Of a stretch of 64,000 nt of DNA, positions 11,168 to 20,800 are shown in pieces. The translations under genes and the position numbers were made by a program. Source of the DNA: Nothopassalora personata (lineage: Eukaryota > Ascomycota > Dothideomycetes > Mycosphaerellales > Mycosphaerellaceae); contig CM066289.1 of NCBI GenBank assembly GCA_033816765.1, positions 4,030,001 through 4,094,000 on the forward strand. Direction: 5' to 3'. Positions within the stretch are counted from its first letter, which is position 1; every line of letters starts with the position of its first letter. A model generated the notes under the pieces. The model worked only from the letters and a program-made list of their open reading frames with translations, did no database searches and was not told the DNA's origin.

Positions 11168-11564
11168 TGTTACGGAACGATAGATTCCGTAGCTATAGGC
11201 TAAGATGCACGTGACTAATCCTACCTAAGCGCTTAGACTCGAGGCGATTAGACTACTTATGCTTAGACTAATTAGACTACTTATACTTAGGCTAATTAGA
11301 CTAATTACTAAGATCTATAAATCTCCTTTGTATTTAGGAACGCTAAGAATCCCTTATGGTTTTAATGCGTTTAACTCACTATTTAATATTACTATTTAGA
11401 ATATACTATAACCTAACCTCTACTATACTATTTCTTAAGTCTTTATAAGACTAGGACAAGTACTGCTTTATTACTCTCCCTCGACTTCCTATCGGCCCGA
11501 GAACAAACCCGATTAAGCTTATCTTCTTAACTTATAATATTATTAGGTTATACTAAACCTAATA
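11168..11564 (+). repeat. 5' LTR of relic C
   Basis: About 397 bp, starting TGTTAC and ending CCTAATA (CCTAACA in the right copy, so a RIP-altered CA). The left part has repeats of the GCTTAGACTAATTAGACTA type typical of U3. CACGTGAC is at 11,208-11,215. GCGTTTAA at 11,367-11,374 is complementary to TTAAACGC at 11,568-11,575 just after the LTR, as in self-primed elements. Confidence 0.82.
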
Positions 11565-11589
11565 GCTTTAAACGCCCTCTACGATAGGA

Positions 11590-12545
11590 GACCAATAGAG
11601 TAAACGGGGAACACCCGCCCCTAGTAAAGCAAGTAGAGCCCGACGACCTTAGACTGCGAACGATACTATTAACGCCTTAGCTACTTATATAGATAACGAC
11701 ACCCTTAAGGTTAGTAAGCTAGAATTCTATTATAGCGACCGAGACAAGTTAGACACTTAGGTTGCTTAGATAGATATATACTTCTTATTTAATTCTATAG
11801 CTAAGGACCTTAAGCCTATCTTTACTACTACCTTCTTAAGAGGACGAGTATAGTATTAGCTTAAACTATTCCTTAGGAAATACCTAGATAGTAACGGGAA
11901 CGATAATAGTAATAGAGTCTTTAAGTCTTATAACTATCTTAAGTATGCTATAAAGAGCGTCTTTAGAATCTTAAATAAGATCTCTACTACGGTACGCGTT
12001 ATTTAGCACTTAATATAGAAGATATCTACTACCGACTACGCTACAAAATTCTAGGAGTACGCCTAGATTACCGATTAGGACGACGAAGTACTTTAAGTTA
12101 TGTCCTAAAGAGGACTAAAGGAGCTAGTTAAGGATAAGTTAATAAGGGACGGAAGGGAGATTAAGGACTTAGGCGATTTAGTTAAAGTTACGATCGATCT
12201 TAACGATAAACTCTACGAGAGAGCTCTAGAGCGACGATATAACTCTAAGGTATCTAGAAAGGCCGGATATATACTAGGTTACGACAATCGAAACAATAGA
12301 GGCTTTAATAACGTTTACGACAATAACAAGCCTAAGAACTATACGCTATACTATAGACTATAACTAATAGAGCTCGACGTTACCTAAAAGGGTCGTAAGA
12401 TTAAGAATAGGGGCAAGTTTAAGCCTAAGAGTTTAAAAGGAAGTATTACCTACTATGCCTATAGTAAAGAAGGCTATATAGCGAGGGATTACTACGGTAA
12501 AAGAAATGTAGTACGCCGTAAGTAGTTTAACATAATGCAATAAGG
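11590..12545 (+). pseudogene. gag relic of chromovirus C
   Basis: Plus-strand frame broken only by RIP-type stops. It shows a typical retrotransposon gag core (LEFYYSDRDKLDT, YFLFNS, LRGRV, then SVFRIL) and ends in a zinc-knuckle remnant YYAYSKEGYIARDYYGK near 12,450. There Tyr codons stand where Cys and His codons would be expected before RIP (TGC or CAC to TAC). Confidence 0.75.
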
Positions 12546-13950
12546 AACTAGTAAACTCGAGAGTAGTATAGGATTACCGGGTAATACCGACTATACTCGA
12601 GGAGTAGCGGAGAGAGTTAGTAACGGAAGTAATATACCTCTCCTAGACCCCTTATAAGGACGAGGAGGATAGTATAGTTATAAGAACTATCTACGATAGT
12701 TTAATAACATTTAACGGACCGGACTACTAAAACGAGCCTACGACGAAGAAAAGGAAATATAAGCGTAGCGCGACAAAATTCTTAAAGAACTAGAATACGA
12801 CATATTACGTACCTAGGATAATAGTGTCCTAGGGAGACTTCGACAAATTAAAGACTATATTAAGAATGCTCTCGATAAGCTTAACGAGCTTAAAACAACC
12901 TATAAAGAGAGTAGCGAAAGAAGCCTAGGGAATATACGGGACTAGTTAAATATACGATATTAGAATATTACTAGCTAAATCGACATTTACGAGAGACAGA
13001 ACCGGACGTTTAGGATAATAGTACGAAGAGTTAACTATAAGGTTAAATCTGAATCTCGAAATAGTTATAGAAGCCTTTATTAGCGATTCTGCTACTAAGA
13101 CTCGTATTAGGTTTACTACTCCGCGAAATTAGGAGTAGGATATTAGCCTTAGTAACCCCGAGGAATCCTAGGAGCGATACATTAACAAAATATTACGCTC
13201 TAGGAAGTAGATATAGATAAATCCTACTTCGACAACGATAGAAGCAACAAGGAAAACTAGGACCTAGAATAGAAGGGATCGTAGTTACCGAGACTATAGG
13301 AATAAAGTTAGGAAACTACTAGGCTAGATACTATTAAAGACAATTAGGATCCGGACGAATTAAGTAAAGAAGATTCCTCCGAAGGAGAAGAGAGCGACAC
13401 TAACGACGATAACAAACAACTAAGCTTTACGATCGATGCACCTAAGAAGCTATACGATACAATCGTTTATCTATAGAGAAGGTATAAGGAATTCCTACTA
13501 AAAATATCGGGATAACGAGTACTATACCTAAACGAGTTCGATAAAAGCCTTAATATATTACGAGCAATAGCTTAGAAATATCTAATTATAAGTGTTATAG
13601 AGAATCTTACGATAGTAGTTACCGAACAACTACCTTTAGGAAGTAGAATAATAGGTACTAGATACCTTATACCGTTAGGAACATTTATATTAAATAAATT
13701 ACGTAACATAGTATAACACGTACGCGTACTCTACTTAGAAACGTAACGAATCTAGGAACTTAACTAAGAAAATGTATAGAGACTAAGCGCTTCGTTATAG
13801 GTTTAAGCCGAAGCCTTACGGTACGAAATGTAATATTCTACCCGATAGCCGGGGAAAGGATCGACTCCTTAGGAATAAGCGACTAAAAGGAGTTATATAA
13901 TATAAGAAATGCTTAAGTATTACCGATGGTAGAAGTAGTCTTCCGAATAT
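12546..13950 (+). pseudogene. C gag-pol linker, RIP-degraded
   Basis: No recognised domain. Open stretches between RIP stops are rich in Asp, Glu, Arg and Lys (for example SEGEESDTNDDNKQ near 13,390), compatible with the acidic linker between gag and protease of a chromovirus polyprotein. No ORF of useful length survives. Confidence 0.45.
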
Positions 13951-15217
13951 AAGCAATCGTTAATAGTTATAGGACTAAGGTTATAATTAATTCCGGAGCG
14001 AGCGGAAATTTAACCTCCGAAATATTTATAAGGACTAAAGGGATCGTAACCCGAAAGAAAGACGAAGGGTATAAATTAATCGCGGTAGACGGATTATCCT
14101 TACCTAGTATAGAGCGAGAGACGATACCGCTACTACTAGTAATCTAATAGTACTACGAGGAGATTATCTTAGATGTTACTAATATAGCTAGTTATAACAT
14201 CGTACTAGGTATACCTTAGTTAAGAAAGCATAATCTAATAGTCGACTAGAAGAGAGGAGTACTTATATCTAGGGAATACGATTACGTTATCGACATTTAG
14301 CCTACGTAGTAGTAGCGTTCACTAGTAGATAAGGTAAAGAAATAGCTAAATGAGATATAGCTTACGCCAACTAGAAGGATAGAAGAACTACCTTCGACCG
14401 GGATAGACACTAGCGTAGGGGCGCCGGGTTGTGAAGTTACTAGTAGTAATGGAAGTAACGCACTATCGAAGGATACTAATATCTTAGAGTTAAGTATTCC
14501 TAAAGAGTATCGTAAGTAGTCGCGACTCTTTAAAGAGGAGAGAGACAAAACCGCCTTACCTAAGCACCGCCTATAGGATTATAAGATTAACATTTAGCTA
14601 TAGAAAGAGCCTCTATAGGGATCCCTATATTAAATGTCTAAGAAAGAGCTATAGACCCTACGAGAATAACTAAAGGAGAAACTAGCTAAAGGATAGATAA
14701 GGAAATCTACCTCTAGCGTAGGAGATCTATATATATTTATTCTAAAAGCAAACCGGAAGTTACGACTCGTATAAGACTATAGGAAGCTAAACGAGATTAC
14801 GATTAAGAACCGATACCCGCTACCTAATATCGAAGAAGCATAAGATAGATTAACCGGATTAGACTAGTATACGAAGATTAACCTACGAGATACCTTCTAC
14901 GCTATACGTATAGTAGAAGGAGAAGAATAGAAAACCGCTTTTAGAATAAGATACGGACTTTACGAATACTTAGTTATACTAATAGGATTAGCTAACGTAC
15001 CGGCATCCTACTAGGACCTTATTAACAAAACACTTAGAGACCTACTCGACGTATACGTTATCGCCTATATAGACGACATACTAGTCTATACGAAAGGATC
15101 CCTATAGAAGTATATAGGACAAGTCTAGGACGTCTTCGAACGACTTATATAGTTAGGGTTTAAGATAGCACCCGAAAAATGCAAATTCTATAAGAAAGAA
15201 GTTAAATTCTTAGGCTT
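13951..15217 (+). pseudogene. protease and reverse transcriptase relic of C
   Basis: Read through RIP stops: protease with IINSGASGNL (Asp of DSG now Asn) and NIVLGIP, then the reverse transcriptase landmarks KEKLAKG, VXDYRKLNEITIKNRYPLP, TAFRIRYGLYEYLV and YIDDILVYTKGS. It is cut at KFLGF by solo LTR D, whose target site is GGCTT (15,213-15,217). The frame resumes at 22,875. Confidence 0.82.
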
Positions 15218-15276
15218 TGTTAAGATGTAGCATCTTAGGGGGAGCTAACAGTTAGGTTATGATCTAATAGCCTAAG

Positions 15277-15437
15277 TGTGACGGCCCATGGCCGCACAGC
15301 GAGTGAACGTGGCGAGTTACGTGACCGGGCCCGGGCCGACCCGCGTGCCTCGGCTTGTATATTAACTTCTCGCGCCTCGCGCACCTCTTAGATAGCTTGT
15401 CTAACAACTTCGTACTACCTAAGCAGGTGCCCTTACA
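15277..15437 (+). repeat. 5' LTR of A
   Basis: 161 bp, TGTGAC...TTACA, identical to 22,521-22,681. It contains TACGTGAC (15,318-15,325) and a CGGGCCCGGGCC palindrome. GTCTAACAA at 15,399-15,407 is complementary to the primer site. If the element self-primes, the transcript should start near 15,399. Confidence 0.95.
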
Positions 15438-15439
15438 CT

Positions 15440-15448
15440 TTGTTAGAC
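15440..15448 (+). other. self-complementary primer-binding site of A
   Basis: TTGTTAGAC begins 2 nt after the 5' LTR and is the exact complement of GTCTAACAA (15,399-15,407) in the LTR. There is no TGG as in tRNA primer sites. This matches the Tf1-type self-priming known in part of the chromovirus lineage. Inference from complementarity only. Confidence 0.65.
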
Positions 15449-15666
15449 CGTTCTTTTCCGCAGACAAGCTGCGAAGGATCTGCGAAGGGCAGATCAAGTA
15501 ACGCGACAAGCGCGTTGAGTCCACAGGCCGAGTGCGACTCCAAGAAAAGTGCGACGACAAACGCACTCAAGTTAAGTCAACAAACGCACGCAGAGAAGAC
15601 GTGCCCAAGTTAAGTCAACACCCCAAGTCAACAAGCGCGACACCCCATCGCGCCCAAGGTAACGAG

Positions 15667-17853
15667 ATGGTGCGTCAGAATGGACGCCAGTCGCTGCTGG
15701 CAATGCGACCAGTGGTGCAACGCGAGTCGGTGCTCAACACACAGACTCAAGGTCGCGATGCGACGCAAGAGCAAGAACAAGACCGCCAGTATCAGAAGAT
15801 GATTGAACTAGGCAAGCCCGTCACTGATCCACAGCCATACCTCAACATCAGCGATTTCCTACACGACGACGAGATCATCGAGGAAGAAGGCAAGGAGGCT
15901 ATGGTAGCCGTGGACTACATGGACGATGCAGCGACGGACGAAGCAGAAGAGGGAGCCGAGGAAGCACAACAAGTCGCGAAGACCTATCGAGCGACACTCA
16001 AGTCCCTCACTCAACTCGATATCGAGAAGTTCGAGAAGCTGTACGGCAGCGACGTTTCCGCACCTCCCGCCATCCACTTCATCCTCCGCCGCGGCGAACA
16101 GGAATACCGCAACGTCTCGAAACTTGCAGAGATGTTGTACACGAGCTGTCACCAGAGCCAAGAATATGGAGACAAAGTTCAGAAGGAACTCGACAAGGTT
16201 CAAAAGGATCTCGGGGATGCGAAGAAGCAGGTGTCGGACTTGGACAAGTTACTGAAGGCCTCCGATGCCCAGCAAAAGGACCTGCGCGACCACCTGGCTA
16301 AAGTCACCGCCGATCGTGACACCGCCAGCGCTGAGCGCGACACAGTTATCAAGGACCTGGACACCGTCAAGATCGAACTCGATGCACTTAAGGCCCTGCC
16401 CATTCCAACTGACTCCCAGAAAGCGTACGAGCATGCCAAGCAAGCAATGGTCTGGGTCAAGGAGCGAGAGGCTCGCATTGGAGAGCTGGAGCGTGAAGTG
16501 GACAACTACGAAGAAGCCGTTGCCGATCACGAGCGCGACATCCAAGCCCTTCGCAACGCGCATGCTAAGGAGCTCGAAGCAGCCGAGCAGCGTGGGCGCA
16601 CCGAAGCACGAGGCAAGGATCGTCGCTCCTCGCTCTCACGTTCCATCTCTCGTCGACGTGCTGGAAGAGAGCCATCACCGCCGAAGGACCAAGGCAGGAC
16701 TGGCAAGCAGTCCAGCGGCGGAGACTCATCCGATGAGTCAGGTGAAGAGGTTAGCAAGAAGGACAGGGCTGGCAAGCAGCGCAAGAGCAGGAAGCCGAGA
16801 TACGATCCGGATAGCAGTGACAGCAGCAGCAGCAGTAGCAGCGACGAGTCCTCAGACGATGACCGCCGCGCTCGCCGCCGCAAGTCCAAGAAGACCAAGA
16901 AGGTCACCAAGATCAACTTCAACAACATCCTGGACATCGACGAGTCACTCGATCGTCCTTGGAAGACGGACCGAAGTGTCGAAGGCCCCAAGCATAAGTT
17001 TCAAGGCGACCTCAGCAAGGAAGGCGACCTGAAGGGACCATCGCTTGAGAAGTGGCTCAGCGCACTGGAGACCAAGCTCGCCGCCACCACGTTCCGTGAC
17101 AAGGATGCCGTGCTCAAGTTCATACTGGATTACACCGACGGAGGCGCTTGGGCGCTGCTCAACCCGAAGGTTCCATCCATCGCAGGCATCATGAGCGGAA
17201 GCGAGCGCCCGTATTCATCAGTCAACAAGATGATGAAGTCCCTCATCGAGTGGTACGGCGATCGCAACCCCGTCGGCCGCGCTCGCGACAACATGGCTGT
17301 GTTGAAGCAGCCAGAGGACAACTCCAAGGACTCCTTCGCCGAACTCTACCGCGAGTGGCGCCGTTATGCCAACTTGATGCGCATGACCGGAGAAGACGCT
17401 ATGGACAACCTCATGCGCAAGCTCAACTACCGCTATCTGATCCGCTATCAGCAAGCAAACCCTAAGACCCTCAGCGAAGCAGTCGATGCCCTGTTCAAGG
17501 CTGAGGAGGATTTCAAGGTCGCCGAGACTCTTCACCCGAAGAAGAAGTCTACGGCCAAGAAGGACGACAAGAAGGACGACAAGAAGGACGACAAGCCCAA
17601 CGGCACCACTCCAGCCGGATCTGGCGGAGGCGGCTCAAAGAATCGCCGCAAGGTGGACCGCCTGCCATGGGACTCTCGCCCAGCTGAGTTCAAGCACCTC
17701 ACTCTTCTTGACGACGCTGAGACTGAGCGTTGCATGAAGGAGAGACTGTGCAAGAAGTGCCGCAAGCCAGGTCACCAGCTGACCGACAAGGAGTGTGAGC
17801 TCTGGAACTACCAGATGCCACCGCGCCCGACTACCCAGTCGGAAAAAGCCTAG
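15667..17853 (+). CDS. Gag of chromovirus A
   Basis: The frame is open from 15,532, but the first ATG is at 15,667, giving 728 residues. It has an acidic N-terminal part, a long coiled coil (roughly residues 145-310, heptads such as KVQKDLGDAKKQVSDLDKL), a Ser/Arg/Lys-rich segment with a poly-Ser run (about 380-410), the gag core (KWLSALETKLA, RARDNMAVLKQ), a Lys-Asp repeat (KKDDKKDDKKDD) and a C-terminal knuckle CKKCRKPGHQLTDKEC. The knuckle spacing is C-x2-C-x4-H-x6-C rather than the usual x4 at the end. It should form the virus-like particle and bind element RNA. It ends in TAG, and pol follows in the -1 frame. Confidence 0.92.
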   Translation: MVRQNGRQSLLAMRPVVQRESVLNTQTQGRDATQEQEQDRQYQKMIELGKPVTDPQPYLNISDFLHDDEIIEEEGKEAMVAVDYMDDAATDEAEEGAEEAQQVAKTYRATLKSLTQLDIEKFEKLYGSDVSAPPAIHFILRRGEQEYRNVSKLAEMLYTSCHQSQEYGDKVQKELDKVQKDLGDAKKQVSDLDKLLKASDAQQKDLRDHLAKVTADRDTASAERDTVIKDLDTVKIELDALKALPIPTDSQKAYEHAKQAMVWVKEREARIGELEREVDNYEEAVADHERDIQALRNAHAKELEAAEQRGRTEARGKDRRSSLSRSISRRRAGREPSPPKDQGRTGKQSSGGDSSDESGEEVSKKDRAGKQRKSRKPRYDPDSSDSSSSSSSDESSDDDRRARRRKSKKTKKVTKINFNNILDIDESLDRPWKTDRSVEGPKHKFQGDLSKEGDLKGPSLEKWLSALETKLAATTFRDKDAVLKFILDYTDGGAWALLNPKVPSIAGIMSGSERPYSSVNKMMKSLIEWYGDRNPVGRARDNMAVLKQPEDNSKDSFAELYREWRRYANLMRMTGEDAMDNLMRKLNYRYLIRYQQANPKTLSEAVDALFKAEEDFKVAETLHPKKKSTAKKDDKKDDKKDDKPNGTTPAGSGGGGSKNRRKVDRLPWDSRPAEFKHLTLLDDAETERCMKERLCKKCRKPGHQLTDKECELWNYQMPPRPTTQSEKA

Positions 17854-17882
17854 TCCACTCGTTGAGCGCAACAACCAGTGGA
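17841..17882 (+). promoter_or_regulatory. gag-pol recoding signal candidate of A
   Basis: GGAAAAA, then the spacer GCCTAG containing the gag stop, then a hairpin: TCCACT (17,854-17,859) with AGTGGA (17,877-17,882), and inner GTTG (17,861-17,864) with CAAC (17,869-17,872). Pol is in the -1 frame and that frame is open from 17,799. Element B has the same layout. The slip site is not a canonical X-XXY-YYZ heptamer. Confidence 0.6.
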
Positions 17883-20800
17883 CTGGATACGAACACGTCA
17901 ACGTCAAGGCCGAAGTCAGAAGGGATTGGGGAAGGTGATCTCAGAATATCATCCCATTCCTTACGAATGGTGCACATAGAGCACAACCCTGTAATAGGAT
18001 CACACCTAGTGGTGCCTTGCACAGCGAATGGAAAATATGCATTCTCATTCCTTGATGACGGAGCCAATTCAAACTACGTTGACATCGTATATGCGCGAAA
18101 GAATGACCTGCCACTCTCGAAGCTGGACAGCCCATTGGCACTGGGCCTCGCCGACATGTCCACTGCAAAGGAAATGATCGAATACCGTACGGAGCTCACC
18201 CTGGAGATCAACGGGCACTCCGAAGTGATCAATGCCTGGCTCACCAACCTCGAATACGACATCGTCTTGGGGAGACCATGGCACGACAAGCATCAACCAG
18301 GCCTGCATTATGAGTCCGGCACTATGACGCTCGATTCTCAACACTGCAAGGACAACTGCCTGTCCGGAAAGGAAGCGACGTGGGTGCAGTCAGTCAATGA
18401 TCAAGACCAGAACCCAGTCCTTACGTTCCAGACCCACGAGGAGCTTCCTAGCAAGTACCGCTCGGCAACCGTGGAAGAAGATGACGAAGGAGATGTCACT
18501 TGGCAGCACGCCCGTCTGCCACTGCCGGCTGACGGCGAAGACACCATCAAGCGCATGACAACGCGCGGCCCTGGAAAAGTTCGCCGGGCTGCTAAGAGAC
18601 TCGAAGCAAAGGAAGCAAAGGCCGCTGTGGCAGCAGCAGTAGCAGCAGCTGCCGAAGCCGCAGCTCAACAAGCAGAAGAGCCTAAGAAGAACATCGACAT
18701 CAAAGAAGTCAATGCAGACTACTTCGTGCGCCTCGCCAAGCAAAAGGGCGCGCAAGTTCACCTGATGTATGTCTATGACCCCAAGGTGGAGCAGCAGCGA
18801 GCGGGCGACTCGCTTGCCGCTTGCGCCATGACGGCGCACAACATGAAGACAGTTGCTGGAGGCAACTGTAAGATGCTGTCAGACGAAAAGACGATCTCAA
18901 GGCTGAACGCGCGTGCCGCTGCATTCATACCAGCATCAGAACGTGTAGCCCCAACACTCCGTTCCTGCAAGATGCACGCACAAGCAGACGTGGACAAGTT
19001 CATGAAAGTCAACGACCAAGAGATCGATCCAAAGGACCACCTTATGCCAACATACCACGAGTTCGCTGATTGCTTCTCGAAGAAGGCTTCAGAAGAGCTT
19101 CCGCCACACCGGCCTGGGATTGACCATGAGATCAAGCTGAAACCCGATGCCGTGCCACCCTTCAAGCGACCATACCGCATGTCTAAGCAAGAAGACGAGA
19201 TCATCAAGCACTGGACTGACGAACAGATCGCCCAAGGCAAGATCCGCAAGAATGAAGGCCGCGCCGATGCTGCATCTCCGTGCCTTATCGTCAAGAAGCC
19301 AGGAGGTGGGTTGAGAGTATGCGTTGATTACAGAGCCCTCAATGCACTTACCATCAAGTCAAGATACCCTATTCCCCTGATGCAGGACACCTTGAACCGC
19401 ATCGCAGGAAAGAAGTGGTTTACGAAGCTAGATGTGATTGCAGCATTCAACCGCATCCGCATCGCAAAGGGGCATGAGTGGATGACAGCGTTCACTACCC
19501 GCTATGGGCAGTTCGAATGTCTAGTCATGCCATTCGGCCTATGCAACGCCCCAGGAACGTTCCAAGCTTATGTGAACGACACGCTACGGGAGTTCCTAGA
19601 TGACTTTGCATCAGCCTATCTAGATGATATCCTCATCTTTAGCGACACGCTTGAAGAGCACATTGGACATGTGAAGAAGGTGCTAGGGCGCTGCAGAGAC
19701 GCAGGCCTGCAACTTGATATCAAGAAGTGTGAATTCCACACCCAATCGACCAAGTACCTTGGCCTTATTATTGGCAAGGACGGCATCTCCATGTGCCCGG
19801 AGAAGGTGAGAGCAGTGCAAGAATGGGAAACACCTCGTAATGTCACGGATGTGCTTGCATTCAACGGATTCGCTGGCTTCTATCGACGATTCATCAAGAA
19901 CTACAGCAAGATAACACTGCCGCTTACCCGCCTCACCAAGAAAGACGTGCCATGGCAATGGACGGCAGAGTGCCAAGCAGCGTTCGACGGCCTCAAGAAA
20001 GCATTCACCGATGCAGAAGGAGAAATCCTCGCAGTCTTCCAGCATGGGCTGGAGACAGTGCTTGAGACTGACGCTTCGGACTTCGTCACCGCAGCGGTCC
20101 TCTCCCAACGTCATAATGGCATCTTGAGACCAGTGGCATATCTGTCTAAGAAGATGTCACCCCAGGAATGCAACTACGACATCTATGACAAAGAGTTGCT
20201 CGCTATTGTCAAAGCGTTCGAAGAATGGCGTCCTGAGCTGGCAGCAGGTGACATCGATGACAAGGACTGCGTGGGCAGCGATTGCGAGAACTTCCTGGCC
20301 GACCCAAGTGGCAAGCCAGTGCTCGTCTACTCAGACCACAAGAACCTTGAGTACTTCATGACCACGAAGGAACTCAACCGGCGCCAAGCACGCTGGGCAG
20401 AATTCCTATCGCAATTCCACTTCAAGATCATCTACAGACCAGGAGTGCAGGGAGGCAAGCCCGATAGCCTTACCCGCCGCTCACAAGATGCGATACGCAA
20501 GGACGAGGATGATCCCCGGCACACGCAGCAGCATCGCGTGTTGCTAGGACCCGAATTGTTTATGCCGAACTTGTTAGCCAGCAGAATCCTACAACTCGCG
20601 GCATCGGAAGCCACCGGCGTTGTGGATGAGGACCTACAACGCGACATCCGATCCCTATACGAACAGCAAGAACCACAAGAGGCCCTGCAACAGCTGGCAG
20701 CTGGCGACAAGGTGAAGATGCTCCACAGGCACAAGATCGACCCTAAGCACGCGATGGCAGTAGATGGAATGATCTACGTCAAGAACAGAGAAGGTGGCTA

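Noticed and set aside
15438..15470. tRNA primer-binding site in A and B
   Set aside because: No TGG at the LTR end in either; self-complementarity explains the region better.
16527..16991. 154-codon Leu/Ser-rich minus-strand ORF in gag A
   Set aside because: Complement of the Ser/Arg/Lys-rich gag segment; the apparent hydrophobic stretches come from the AGC and AAG repeats read backwards.
17841..17853. Classical -1 slippery heptamer at the gag-pol junctions
   Set aside because: Neither GGAAAAA in A nor GGGGGAA in B fits X-XXY-YYZ in the gag frame; I report the site as non-canonical only.
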